DNA of 64,000 nucleotides from positions 50,177 through 114,176 of the forward strand of contig DIYF01000046.1 of the NCBI GenBank assembly GCA_002427745.1. Reading direction: 5' to 3'. Below, one piece after another: positions 1 through 9,062 of this stretch. The notes beneath the pieces were generated by a model that was not told the origin of the DNA, ran no database searches, and was given only the letters and a program-made list of their open reading frames with translations. The number at the start of each line of letters is the position of its first letter. Position 1 is the stretch's first letter. The position numbers and the translations under genes are program-made. This stretch comes from Roseivirga sp. UBA6061 (GTDB lineage Bacteria; Bacteroidota; Bacteroidia; Cytophagales; Cyclobacteriaceae).

Positions 1-1108
1 TGCGAAGGCGGGGCCATTCCTGGCTTTTACCAGGTCCTCCTGTTTTTATAAGCTCGTTAACTGCATTGCCAGGCAAGGCTGTATTATATCTTAACAGCGT
101 GTATTCTCCCAGCTGAATCAGCTCCTGATAGTTTGAGTTGGCCATGCGTCCTCCCCGGTTACTCCAGAGCAAACCCTCATACCCCTTGATGCCACCTGAA
201 GCTTTGCCTGTTTCTGTTTCAAACTCAAAGTGCTCAGGTTCCAGCGCAATGGTCTCCTCTGCTCTTCCTGTCACCATGTCGTAGACCGTCATCTCCGGAA
301 TCTCCGGGTACACCGCCAGCAGCTTGTTTTGCCCGTAATTGAGTGCCATACGGGGCGGAAAGGCGGAGTGTGGGAATTTACTGCCCGGGGCATAGATAGG
401 ATGATCAGGATAACCATGCCTGGCCACAAGAGAGCCCGGGGTTACTTCAGTATTCAGCTTGTTTTGCTCCTTATCTAAATTATATATCCACACAGGTTTA
501 GTGATTTGAAAAAGACTGTCCCATGCCTTTTTTGAAGCCTCCATACCTTTGGGAATACCGATAGCCACATGCTGACCATCTGCCGTAAAGCCTGCTCGCT
601 GATTTGAAATACCCACATGGTCCAGGGTATTAATCTCCTTGTGCTGATGCATAAAGGTTCCATCAAGCTGATATTGATATAGGCCCTTGGCAGCAAATAC
701 GCCTACTGCAGAAGGCCCCATAAAAAAGTTGTCCATGGCTCCCGGGCCATGACCTTCCGGGCCTTTATCTGTTCGATTAAACTGATGGATGATCTCACCT
801 TGCCGGTTGATTACCAGGTGGCCCAGCTCGTTGCTCTTAGCTGTCGAACCCATAACAATCATATAGGTACCAATGTCTCCGGCCAGAAAAAGCTGTGATT
901 CCGGCTGATAATCGTATACATTGAAATTGCCAATGACATCGATCATAATCGAGTCGACCTGGACAAGACGGGCACTCTTGTACTCTATGACTTCAGGCGG
1001 GACTTCCACCTGAGTAGTCTCACTGGTTCCACCGGATTGGCAGGAAAACAGGGTCATGAAGGCCAGGATGAAGAAAAAAGAAAGGCTGAGTTTCGCGGTT
1101 TGATTCAT
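1..1108 (-). CDS. Propeller-like lipoprotein, partial (C-terminus beyond left edge)
   Basis: An open frame runs from an ATG at 1108 to the left edge without a stop (369 codons), so the C-terminus is missing. The N-terminus is a lipoprotein signal (hydrophobic stretch, then LFSC with Cys as lipidation site). The body closely resembles the next gene upstream: both contain RLVQVDSIMID, NxxxYDYQPES, SNELGxLVINRQGEIIHQFN and LGEYTLLRY. The alternating beta-strand pattern suggests a six-bladed beta-propeller of the kind annotated as DUF4221 in Bacteroidota; that family name is from memory. It is a tandem paralogue separated by 51 nt and probably cotranscribed. Function unknown. Confidence 0.85.
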   Translation of the reverse strand, partial: MNQTAKLSLSFFFILAFMTLFSCQSGGTSETTQVEVPPEVIEYKSARLVQVDSIMIDVIGNFNVYDYQPESQLFLAGDIGTYMIVMGSTAKSNELGHLVINRQGEIIHQFNRTDKGPEGHGPGAMDNFFMGPSAVGVFAAKGLYQYQLDGTFMHQHKEINTLDHVGISNQRAGFTADGQHVAIGIPKGMEASKKAWDSLFQITKPVWIYNLDKEQNKLNTEVTPGSLVARHGYPDHPIYAPGSKFPHSAFPPRMALNYGQNKLLAVYPEIPEMTVYDMVTGRAEETIALEPEHFEFETETGKASGGIKGYEGLLWSNRGGRMANSNYQELIQLGEYTLLRYNTALPGNAVNELIKTGGPGKSQEWPRLR

Positions 1109-1159
1109 AAATGTTGCGTTGAAAAAATCTTACTCTGATTATTGAAATAGATTAGTCTG

Positions 1160-2473
1160 TTACTCCAGCAATTCAAGCTTAAAAACCCGTATCAGTTCAT
1201 AATCTCTCTCTTGCTCACCGTCATTCGGGATAAACACATAGATCTCGTCCAGGCCATTTCCTCCAATGATCTTTCCTCGTGTCAGAGTACTGGTGAAGAA
1301 CTCCTGATGCTGCTCATCAGGTCTTAGTGTCGGCAATTCAAAATCAGGCAATACCTTCTTGCCATCTTTAAACAGCTGATAGTGAAATTGATAATGCTTT
1401 CTGCGTATCCTTAACCAATTGGGATCATTATTCAGGCCTTTGGTCGTCATTAACAACCTAACCGCACTCTCAGGAACAGGCGGACTATATCTAAGCAACG
1501 TGTACTCTCCCAACTGAATCATATCGTGGTATCGCGACATAGCTACCCGGGCCCCGGCATTCAACCAGTTTCTGCTACGCTGCCCCTGCGATAGTTCTTT
1601 GAGTACTTCATAACCTCCGAATTTGTCGGGGTTCAAAGGAATTTTCTTAGTGACCTTACACGATTGTAAATCAAAGGCGAGTATCTCGCGAGTCATGGGG
1701 TAGAGCGTATATAAGAGGCTGTCAGAGGAACTCATAGCCATAAACGGGACTGAGGCTGCTCCCAGATTGAAGTTTCGCTGAGGGTCATCCGGGTAGCCCA
1801 ATTCGTACACAGGAACATGAGGCTGATCATTATTCAGGTCATAGATTTTTAAAGGCTTTACAAGCTGAAAAATACTATCTGAGTAGGCAGCTTTGGCATC
1901 TGTAAGAGACTTGGGCAGTTGTAAAACCAGCCTGTTACCATCTCTGGAAAATCCGGCTCTAAGCCGACTCACCGCAAAAATCTCCCGGTAGTTTATGTCC
2001 TTGTACCTGCGGATTAACTCACCTTCAAGATTGTACTTGTAAAATCCTATCCGGCCTAAAACTCCCATGGCATCCGGCCCCATAAAAAAAGCACTCTGCA
2101 TAGCAGACCCATGACCATTTGGGCCTCCTTTGGTATTATTAAACTGATGGATGATCTCACCCTGACGATTGATCACAAGAAACCCAAGCTCATTGGACTT
2201 AGGACCAGGCTTACCTGCAAACGAGATGAAGTATTTCACATCTCCTCCCAGGAAAAGACCTGACTCTGGCTGGTAATCGTAGATACGAAAATTGCCCACG
2301 GCATCGATCATGATGGAATCTACCTGTACCAGCCTGGCATTTGTGTAAACTTTAGCCTTTGGCTCATGATCAACAGAAGAAGTCTTCTCAGTCTCGCCAG
2401 ACCGACAGGACATTATAACTGAGCCGACAATAGCAGAGAGTAACAGGATGGAAGATTGTATGAAGCGATTCAT
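1160..2473 (-). CDS. Propeller-like lipoprotein (paralogue of the gene at 1-1108)
   Basis: 437 aa. The signal sequence ends at the lipobox IMSC, so the mature protein is probably anchored in the outer membrane or periplasm. The body is rich in short beta-strands with recurring V-x-x-L-x-x-Y patterns. It shares long blocks with the neighbouring partial lipoprotein and a weaker version of one block (LVI-x-x-x-G) with the lipoprotein at 13112. No catalytic motif is evident. The start ATG at 2473 is followed directly by a good signal peptide. A 23-bp perfect inverted repeat lies 18 nt upstream of it. Likely a binding or sensing protein; function unknown. Confidence 0.85.
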   Translation of the reverse strand: MNRFIQSSILLLSAIVGSVIMSCRSGETEKTSSVDHEPKAKVYTNARLVQVDSIMIDAVGNFRIYDYQPESGLFLGGDVKYFISFAGKPGPKSNELGFLVINRQGEIIHQFNNTKGGPNGHGSAMQSAFFMGPDAMGVLGRIGFYKYNLEGELIRRYKDINYREIFAVSRLRAGFSRDGNRLVLQLPKSLTDAKAAYSDSIFQLVKPLKIYDLNNDQPHVPVYELGYPDDPQRNFNLGAASVPFMAMSSSDSLLYTLYPMTREILAFDLQSCKVTKKIPLNPDKFGGYEVLKELSQGQRSRNWLNAGARVAMSRYHDMIQLGEYTLLRYSPPVPESAVRLLMTTKGLNNDPNWLRIRRKHYQFHYQLFKDGKKVLPDFELPTLRPDEQHQEFFTSTLTRGKIIGGNGLDEIYVFIPNDGEQERDYELIRVFKLELLE

Positions 2474-2491
2474 GCAGCTGACATTGAATCA

Positions 2492-2545
2492 ACGAATAAA
2501 ATCGTAATTAAACTAAAAACAAAGTTTAATTACGATTTTATTCGT
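2492..2545 (-). terminator. Perfect 23-bp inverted repeat, 8-nt loop
   Basis: Arms at 2492-2514 and 2523-2545 are exact reverse complements, separated by eight bases. The stem is AT-rich and has no clear U-tract. It lies 57 nt past the permease stop and 18 nt before the next lipoprotein's start codon. It could terminate the permease transcript, act as an operator, or fold in the lipoprotein mRNA leader; the call as a terminator is tentative. Confidence 0.55.
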
Positions 2546-2601
2546 AATAAATCAGAATCCTTCCTTCTGCTTGTCCTTCTTAATCTTATGTATTCTGCTA
2601 T

Positions 2602-5001
2602 TTACTCATCTCTCAGCCGCTCAGACGGGTTGGAAACAGCCGCTTTGAAGGTCTGCATGCTGATGGTCAGGAAGGCAATGAGTCCGGCAATGACAGCAGC
2701 CAGCAAGAAAGGCAGAGCGTTGAGGTTGATGCTATAAGCATACCCATTCAGCCAGTCGGACATAAAATACCATGCCACAGGAAAGGCCAGCACTACGGCT
2801 ATCCCCACCAGGATCACAAACTCTTTAGAGAGAATACTGATGATCTGCTTCACTGAAGCGCCCAGTACCTTGCGGATACTGATCTCTTTACTTCTTTGAG
2901 ATACCGTAAAAGAAGCCAGGCCGAAAAGCCCGAGACATGCCAGGAAAATGGCCAGACCGCTGAAGATGGTAAAGAGCTGGCTCCGTTGTGTCTCAGAAGT
3001 GTACAGTACCTGGAACCGATCGTCAAGAAAGTTGTAGTTTATGGGTGAGTCAGGTGAGAATTTAGCATAAAGCTCCTCTATATTACCTACCGCTTCACGC
3101 ACCGTATTTCCTTCAATCTTTATAGACAGGTTCCGCATACTGTTGGGACGGTTTACCAGAATCATAGGAACAATCTCACTTTGCAGTGACTCGAAGTGAA
3201 AGTCGCTTACAACACCAATCACCTTTCCTCTTACTCCGGAATACACAAAATTCTGCCCAATGGCCTCTTCAGGAGTTTCCCAGCCAATGGTTTTTACAGA
3301 GCGTTCATTCAGAATAAAAGACGCTGAGTCACGCGAAAAATCTTTTGTAAAGTTTCTTCCACTGGCCATTTCCATGCTATAGGTCGGGATGAAATCGGAA
3401 TCTACACTCAGCACCTTGATTACCAGCGGGGTTTGCTGCATCTCCCCATCTATTTCTACCATAGCCCCTTGAGAGTCCAGTAGCTGGCCTGACGGTACCC
3501 GGCTGGACCCGCCTGCCGATTTCACTCCGGTAATACCCAGTAGTTCGTTCTTGAAGGTCTCATATTGCGCTCCCACCTGCTGGCTTACCCTCAGTACCAT
3601 CATCTGGTCACGATCGTAGCCGAGGTTTTTGTTCTGAATAAAGCTCAGCTGTTGATATACTACTACGGTACAGACAATCAGTATAACAGAAATGGTAAAC
3701 TGAACTACTACCAGAAGTCTGCGCAGAGCTCCGCTTTTGGCACCACCGGTGAGCTTACCTTTCAATACCCTTAAAGGTTGAAACGAAGAGAGATAAAATG
3801 CAGGATAGCTGCCGGAGAGTACACCCACTAAGAGAGCCCCTCCTAAAATTACCCCGATAAGCCCGAGGTTTTCCATGAGATTAAACTCCAGCTGCAAGCC
3901 GGTAAACTCTCTGAAGAAAGGAAGTATAAGAGAAGTAGCGATGGTAGCCAGCAGTACTGCAAAAAGCACCAGTAATACTGACTCTACCAAAAACTGATTG
4001 ACCAGACTACTCTTACCGGCTCCGAATACCTTGCGCATACCTACTTCTTTGGCTCGGTTGGCAGAGCGGGCTGTTGCCAGGTTCATGTAGTTGATACAGG
4101 CGATGGCCAGGATAAGCATGGCAATAGAAGAGAAAATATAAACGTAGGTTATATCACTGTTCTGGCCCTGCTCATCAGAAAGATTTGAGTGCAGGTGCAC
4201 ATCCAGTAATCGCTGAATATGCAGCTGATTAAAGCTGAGTGCATTTTCCCCAACCACTTTTACCAGAAAATCATCGAGTCTTCGCTGTACTTCTTCAATC
4301 CGGCCATCTTCCCTGAGCGTAAACAGCGTAGAAAAACTATTGCTTCCGAAAGCCCTCATCATGCTTTCTCTTCCTCCCCAAAAGGCTTCGGCAGGAGTAA
4401 AATCAGCCATAAGATCAATCTGATAAGAGGAGTTTTCGGGCATTCGCTTATAGATACCCCTTACCAAAAGATCGACCTGAGATGAATAGGTGATGGTTTT
4501 ACCAATCGGATCTTCATCTCCGAAGTACTTTTTGGCCATTTCATCAGAAATCACAACAGAACCCGGCTGACGCAGTGCTTCTGTCAGATCACCCTCGATG
4601 GTTTCAAAAGTGAGTATTTCTGTGATTTCAGGATCAGCAAAACCAAAATTGGGCTCGTTGAAGACCTTATCTCCATAGGTGACCGTACCACCGAAAACTG
4701 CAAAGCGACCAATCTTTTCAATTTCATTGATGTACTCTTCTCTGAGCAGTGGAGCAAAAGGAGGCGCCACCCTGGAAAGGTGTAGAGATGTGGAACCATC
4801 CTGACTCTTGAACTCCCGGGTAAAGCGATAAATATTGTCTGCATTCTCATGGAAAGTATCATAGCTTCGCTCTTCCTGGATGAAGAGACCGATGAGCATA
4901 CAGCAGGAAAGACCTACGGCCAACCCGAGAATATTGATAAATGAAAAGGCTTTGTGTTTGCGGAGGTTACGCAAACCGATCTTCATGTAGTTCCTGAACA
5001 T
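2602..5001 (-). CDS. ABC transporter permease, FtsX/MacB type
   Basis: 799 aa with the typical Bacteroidota permease layout: first membrane segment after NLRKHKAFSFINILGLAVG, a periplasmic MacB_PCD domain, three membrane segments of the first FtsX domain (about 285-430), a second periplasmic domain and a second FtsX domain near the C-terminus (about 675-790). Conserved RAKEVGMRKVFGA and RSKEISIRKVLGA loops are visible, one before each FtsX core. No ATP-binding partner gene is adjacent, so the ATPase must come from elsewhere. The family exports peptides, lipids or toxic compounds, or works mechanically on the envelope; the substrate cannot be read here. A second member lies at 59530-61905. Two palindromes lie just upstream. 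Confidence 0.95.
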   Translation of the reverse strand: MFRNYMKIGLRNLRKHKAFSFINILGLAVGLSCCMLIGLFIQEERSYDTFHENADNIYRFTREFKSQDGSTSLHLSRVAPPFAPLLREEYINEIEKIGRFAVFGGTVTYGDKVFNEPNFGFADPEITEILTFETIEGDLTEALRQPGSVVISDEMAKKYFGDEDPIGKTITYSSQVDLLVRGIYKRMPENSSYQIDLMADFTPAEAFWGGRESMMRAFGSNSFSTLFTLREDGRIEEVQRRLDDFLVKVVGENALSFNQLHIQRLLDVHLHSNLSDEQGQNSDITYVYIFSSIAMLILAIACINYMNLATARSANRAKEVGMRKVFGAGKSSLVNQFLVESVLLVLFAVLLATIATSLILPFFREFTGLQLEFNLMENLGLIGVILGGALLVGVLSGSYPAFYLSSFQPLRVLKGKLTGGAKSGALRRLLVVVQFTISVILIVCTVVVYQQLSFIQNKNLGYDRDQMMVLRVSQQVGAQYETFKNELLGITGVKSAGGSSRVPSGQLLDSQGAMVEIDGEMQQTPLVIKVLSVDSDFIPTYSMEMASGRNFTKDFSRDSASFILNERSVKTIGWETPEEAIGQNFVYSGVRGKVIGVVSDFHFESLQSEIVPMILVNRPNSMRNLSIKIEGNTVREAVGNIEELYAKFSPDSPINYNFLDDRFQVLYTSETQRSQLFTIFSGLAIFLACLGLFGLASFTVSQRSKEISIRKVLGASVKQIISILSKEFVILVGIAVVLAFPVAWYFMSDWLNGYAYSINLNALPFLLAAVIAGLIAFLTISMQTFKAAVSNPSERLRDE

Positions 5002-5043
5002 AGCGGTGTTGTTAAGTTTTTGAGCTTGGGCACTGGTAATACT

Positions 5044-5078
5044 TTCGGAATCCGAAAACGTTACAGTGTAACTGTAAC
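5044..5078 (-). promoter_or_regulatory. Two adjacent palindromes upstream of permease
   Basis: TTCGGA-A-TCCGAA at 5044-5056 and GTTACAGT-GTA-ACTGTAAC at 5060-5078 are perfect dyads, 43-77 nt before the permease start codon and outside the TraB terminator. Position and symmetry suggest transcription-factor operators; no regulator gene is adjacent. Confidence 0.5.
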
Positions 5079-5112
5079 AGACCTGTTATTCACAGAATGG
5101 TTGCAGCATAAC

Positions 5113-5145
5113 AAAAAAGAGGCGACCATAAATGATCGCCTCTTT
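5113..5145 (-). terminator. Rho-independent terminator of TraB/GumN gene
   Basis: On the minus strand a perfect 10-bp stem (AAAGAGGCGA / TCGCCTCTTT, loop of 10) runs into six Ts, 28 nt after the stop codon of the TraB/GumN gene. Confidence 0.85.
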
Positions 5146-5172
5146 CAATTTCCTCGCTATTAATCGCTTGCC

Positions 5173-6054
5173 TTAGTTCTCCATGGCTTTGAGTGTATAT
5201 CCTGCTTTGCGCAACAGATTGATGACCCCCATATCCCCGGGAAGGTGCATGGCGCCTACAGCTATAAAGGTAGATTTGTCCTTTGCCAGCTTACCGATTT
5301 TAGGAATCCAGGCTTCGTTTCTGTTATCCAGCAGCTCATCTTCATATTTGGCATATTCCGGAGACTCTGCCATCAACGCATAGAGCCCTTCCAGGTCCTG
5401 ATCCTTATAGCGTGTTACCATTTTGGCAAACTCGCCCTTACTGTCCTCTTTCTCGTCCATCATATCCACAATCCATTGGATCTGCTCTTTCTGTGGAATG
5501 TTGTCGAAGATCGCCATTTGACTGGCACCGGTTTCCAGGCCCCAGAGTTCTTTACTCTGCGATGCTGCCATTTGTATAAAACTTCCCTCATAAGATGCCG
5601 GCTGTGCACAATCCAGAATAGTAAGGTACATCACTGATAACAGCCCGAAGGGCTTCATTCCTTTCATCATATCCATACCCACACCCATTTTGCTCTTGAC
5701 CAGAGCATCGAGTTTTTCATAGTTCTCAGCAGACATTTGCCCCTTATAATCAACACCACCAGGAGCCATCATGGCCATTTGAATACTCTGCATCTCCTGT
5801 GGATCGTCCATATCAAGTTCAAGTGCCACCTGCTCAGCGGCTTCAAAGGCAGCTTTCAGATTATCACTGATTACAAAATCATCAGGACAAATAATATGTA
5901 TGGTACCATAGAGGTAAGAAGACTTTTCGAGTCCGTTTCCTGAAATTTCCCATAAAAGGGATTTGGCCTCCTGGGCTGAAACATTGAATGTTAAAGTAAG
6001 GATCATGGCAATGGCCGATAATCCTCTGGTTAGCGCTAATAGTCGTGTTCTCAT
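5173..6054 (-). CDS. TraB/GumN family protein, exported
   Basis: About 293 aa from the ATG at 6054. The frame is open further upstream to 6090, but the later start gives a clean signal peptide (MRTRLLALTRG, hydrophobic core, VSAQ). Family marks are YLYGTIHI near the N-terminus, VALELD, and the C-terminal FIAVGAMHLPG block with its conserved G-x-x-H. This fold is related to Tiki/EreA metalloproteases; the GTIH and GAMHL motifs match the positions of the putative metal-binding residues, but bacterial members have no settled function. It stands alone with its own terminator. Confidence 0.88.
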   Translation of the reverse strand: MRTRLLALTRGLSAIAMILTLTFNVSAQEAKSLLWEISGNGLEKSSYLYGTIHIICPDDFVISDNLKAAFEAAEQVALELDMDDPQEMQSIQMAMMAPGGVDYKGQMSAENYEKLDALVKSKMGVGMDMMKGMKPFGLLSVMYLTILDCAQPASYEGSFIQMAASQSKELWGLETGASQMAIFDNIPQKEQIQWIVDMMDEKEDSKGEFAKMVTRYKDQDLEGLYALMAESPEYAKYEDELLDNRNEAWIPKIGKLAKDKSTFIAVGAMHLPGDMGVINLLRKAGYTLKAMEN

Positions 6055-6146
6055 ATTCGAAAGTATTATGCAATTGCTAACACCTAACAAGCCAATCCGT
6101 GAATGGTTTATGAGGGGCCTGAAAGTGTAATAAGCGAGACGACTGT

Positions 6147-7028
6147 TTACTTCTTGCGGTTGGTGATGAACACACCTGCAAAGATGGCTGCAATACCCAG
6201 AATCTGACCGGTAATCAATACTTCACCGTCCACCAGTCCCCAAATGATAGCTACAATAGGAATAAAATAAGTGACGGTGCTGGTAAAGATGGGAGTAGTG
6301 AGCTGAACCAGTTTATTGAATAAAATAAGTGCGATGGCCGTGCCCATAATGCCTAATAGTGAAATAAAGCCCAGGGCTCTTCCCGCACCATCTACGGTGG
6401 CAAGCGTCACTGAAAAGTCGGTAGAAGTAAAAAGGTAAATAGCGGCCAGAGGCCCTACAAAAAGAATACTCACACTGGTAATCACTACCGGATCCAAATC
6501 TGCCAGGTGAAACTTGATCACATTAAGGTTAGCGCCATAACACATGGTAGCCAATACAATGAACAGCGCGTAATAGTTGAGCTGGGAAAGATCTCCACCA
6601 CTCCCTGCCAGCAAGAGCACAGCCGTACCGATAAAGGCCATAATCAAACCAAGAATTTTATCCCTGGTAGCTTTTTGCTTATAAAAGACCACTCCCATGA
6701 TCAGTACAAAGATGGGTGTCAGTCCATTGAGCACCCCGGTGATACCACTGTCAAGCCTGGTCTGTCCAATGGCAAATAAGAATGCCGGAATAAAACTACC
6801 GAGCAGCCCAATGAAGAACAGCATCTTCATATGATACACTGACAGCCTGGCCAGCTTAGGCAAAGAAACGGGAAGCAGAAAGATGCAGGCTGCCAGAATT
6901 CTGAGCGCCCCCACTTCACCGGGAGTATATACCTCAAGCCCTCTTTTAATCAGGATAAACGAGCTGCCCCAAATCAGGGAAAGGATCAGCAAAAGACCCC
7001 AGGCAACAAATTTCTGGTTCTTCATCAA
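6147..7028 (-). CDS. EamA-family (DMT superfamily) transporter
   Basis: 293 aa, almost entirely hydrophobic, with about ten membrane segments in two EamA repeats. The N-terminus contains the family-typical LIWGSSFILIKRGL. The C-terminal half has TSTVTYFIPIVAIIWG, the usual conserved block of the second repeat. Members export or import amino acids, nucleosides or other metabolites; the substrate is unknown. Its start overlaps the stop of dusB by 4 nt, so the two are translationally coupled. Confidence 0.93.
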   Translation of the reverse strand: MMKNQKFVAWGLLLILSLIWGSSFILIKRGLEVYTPGEVGALRILAACIFLLPVSLPKLARLSVYHMKMLFFIGLLGSFIPAFLFAIGQTRLDSGITGVLNGLTPIFVLIMGVVFYKQKATRDKILGLIMAFIGTAVLLLAGSGGDLSQLNYYALFIVLATMCYGANLNVIKFHLADLDPVVITSVSILFVGPLAAIYLFTSTDFSVTLATVDGAGRALGFISLLGIMGTAIALILFNKLVQLTTPIFTSTVTYFIPIVAIIWGLVDGEVLITGQILGIAAIFAGVFITNRKK

Positions 7029-8020
7029 GCCATGGCGTAAGCATCCGCAAATTCGACTGAAATCTGGTCCAAAAGCTCAAAAAGCTCAGTCGGATTTTCA
7101 GATTCTACCAGTCTCTGGCGGAAGGGCTTGAAGTTAGGGATTCCCCTGAAATAATTGGTGTAGTGCCTGCGCATTTCATAGATGCCCTGACGTTCATTTT
7201 TCCACTCAAGCGAAAACTCCAGGTGCTTCTTGGCAGTAGCTACCCTCTCTGACATGTCAGGGGCAGGCAGATGCTCACCGGTTTTCATAAAGTGCTTGAT
7301 TTCATTGAAAATCCAGGGGTAACCTATGGAGGCTCTTCCGATCATAATGCCGTCTACCCCATAGCGGTTTCTGTATTCCAGGGCTTTTTCAGGAGAGTCA
7401 ATATCTCCGTTGCCAAAAATGGGGATATGAATGTCGGGATGATGCTTCACTTCTGAGATAAATTCCCAATTGGCTTCACCCTTATACATTTGCTTTCTCG
7501 TACGGCCGTGAATGGTCAGGGCTTTGATGCCTACATCCTGAAGACGCTTGGCCACCTCTACAATCTGGATGGTACTGTCATCCCAGCCCAGACGGGTTTT
7601 TACAGTGACCGGAAGATCTACCTGTTTCACGATCTCATCTGTCATACGCTGCATCTTAGGCAGGTCGAGCAGAATACCGGCTCCGGCTCCTTTACAGGCT
7701 ACTTTCTTAACCGGGCAGCCATAGTTAATATCTACAATCTCAGGTTCAGCCGACTCAGCAATGGCCGCTGCCTGTCGCATAGACTCTATCTTATCACCAA
7801 AAATCTGGATACCTATGGGACGTTCGTAATCGTAAATATCCAGCTTCTGTACACTCTTCTCTGCATTACGAATCAACCCCTCTGACGAGATGAACTCCGT
7901 ATACATCAAATCTGCTCCATTTTCCTTGCACACCGCTCTGAAAGGAGGATCACTCACATCCTCCATCGGTGCCAGCAATAATGGAAAGTCTCCTAATTCT
8001 ATGTCCGCAATTTTGACCAC
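7025..8020 (-). CDS. dusB: tRNA-dihydrouridine synthase, DusB type
   Basis: 331 aa FMN-dependent TIM-barrel enzyme that reduces uridine in the tRNA D-loop. Motifs visible: LAPMEDVSDPPFR at the N-terminus, GCPVKK followed by GAGAGILLD, TVKTRLGWDD, ALTIHGRTRKQMYKG, and the phosphate-binding GNGDI plus DGIMIGRASIG. Length matches the family. It is first in a two-gene unit with the EamA transporter and diverges from the CPBP protease gene across 35 bp that hold an 18-bp palindrome. Confidence 0.96.
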   Translation of the reverse strand: MVKIADIELGDFPLLLAPMEDVSDPPFRAVCKENGADLMYTEFISSEGLIRNAEKSVQKLDIYDYERPIGIQIFGDKIESMRQAAAIAESAEPEIVDINYGCPVKKVACKGAGAGILLDLPKMQRMTDEIVKQVDLPVTVKTRLGWDDSTIQIVEVAKRLQDVGIKALTIHGRTRKQMYKGEANWEFISEVKHHPDIHIPIFGNGDIDSPEKALEYRNRYGVDGIMIGRASIGYPWIFNEIKHFMKTGEHLPAPDMSERVATAKKHLEFSLEWKNERQGIYEMRRHYTNYFRGIPNFKPFRQRLVESENPTELFELLDQISVEFADAYAMA

Positions 8021-8035
8021 GACCGTTCGAAATTT

Positions 8036-8053
8036 TGGCGTAAATTTACGCCA
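8036..8053. promoter_or_regulatory. 18-bp perfect palindrome between divergent genes
   Basis: TGGCGTAAATTTACGCCA is fully self-complementary and ends 2 nt before the CPBP start codon. With only 35 bp between the two start codons it could affect both genes as an operator, or form a hairpin in the 5' end of the CPBP mRNA. Confidence 0.5.
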
Positions 8054-8055
8054 TT

Positions 8056-9024
8056 ATGACGAGAATTGATAAGGCAATAGATTTATCAGAAAAGCAGTCA
8101 GGTTCCACCAGTTTCTGGACGGTCTTTGGCCTGTTAATCGCAGGGTTCTTCATTGGTCAGTTTGTTTCTGCCATGTTTGTCTACCTGTTCATGTTTATAG
8201 CCGGTGCCGGCATGGAAGACCTGACAGACGGTTCTGCCATGTTCGATTATTTGTCGCTCAGTCAATTGCTCATTTCTCAGGCCTTTTATACGCTGGTCTT
8301 CACTTTTCTTACCCCATGGTTTTACCTGACTTTTATAGCGAAGAAAACCATCAGAGACCTCTATCTGGAATACAAAACACCCTTCTTACCTGCCGTTCTC
8401 ACCTTTCTGGCCACCGTTGCCTTTATGTTTGTGAATGTTTATCTGGTAGAATGGAATGCCAATATAGATCTGCCCGACTCACTGGACGGGATCGAGCAGA
8501 TACTCAAATCTCTGGAAGAAACCCTGGCCGAAACAACCGAAAAGTTCACCACCTTCAATTCCTTCTGGAGCTTCCTCCTGGGTTTTGTAGTGATTGCCGT
8601 ACTTCCCGGTATTGGTGAAGAGATTATGTTTCGGGGGGTACTCCAAAACTCATTGCATAAGTACTCGGGTAACAAGCATATAGCGGTCTGGGTGACAGGA
8701 TTTCTTTTCGCAGCCATCCACCTACAGTTTTATGGCCTGGTACCCCGCATGATGCTGGGTGTACTCTTTGGCTACCTGTATGTCTGGTCAGGTAATTTAT
8801 GGTTACCCATTATCTCGCATATCACCAACAACGGCATTGCTGTGATTATGACCTATGCAGCCCAACTGGAGGCCACAGACATTAATATAGACGATACCGA
8901 AAGCATGCCCGACTGGATGAGCGCGGCCGGGCTGGTAGTCTGTCTGGCCCTGCTGTTCGTAATCAGAAATTACTATCTTCGGTCAAAATCGAACGCAGAG
9001 TTGCTTAAGGACGATTCAGAGTAG
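8056..9024 (+). CDS. CPBP family intramembrane metalloprotease
   Basis: 322 aa with about eight membrane segments. All three CPBP (CAAX protease/Abi) signatures are present in order: EEIMFRG (glutamate pair and Arg), FAAIH (FxxxH), and HITNN (HxxxN). Family members are glutamate-type membrane proteases related to Rce1 and are used in bacteria for peptide processing or self-immunity. The substrate is unknown. The gene is followed after 38 nt by cdsA on the same strand, so cotranscription is likely. Confidence 0.95.
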   Translation: MTRIDKAIDLSEKQSGSTSFWTVFGLLIAGFFIGQFVSAMFVYLFMFIAGAGMEDLTDGSAMFDYLSLSQLLISQAFYTLVFTFLTPWFYLTFIAKKTIRDLYLEYKTPFLPAVLTFLATVAFMFVNVYLVEWNANIDLPDSLDGIEQILKSLEETLAETTEKFTTFNSFWSFLLGFVVIAVLPGIGEEIMFRGVLQNSLHKYSGNKHIAVWVTGFLFAAIHLQFYGLVPRMMLGVLFGYLYVWSGNLWLPIISHITNNGIAVIMTYAAQLEATDINIDDTESMPDWMSAAGLVVCLALLFVIRNYYLRSKSNAELLKDDSE

Positions 9025-9062
9025 CTCTCAACCACGAAATCACAGTATCGTCTTCGCCTGAT

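Noticed and set aside
1..1108. Possible frameshift or pseudogene at the left edge
   Set aside because: Reading the minus strand from 1108 gives one uninterrupted frame to the window edge with family blocks all in phase, so it is a partial intact gene.
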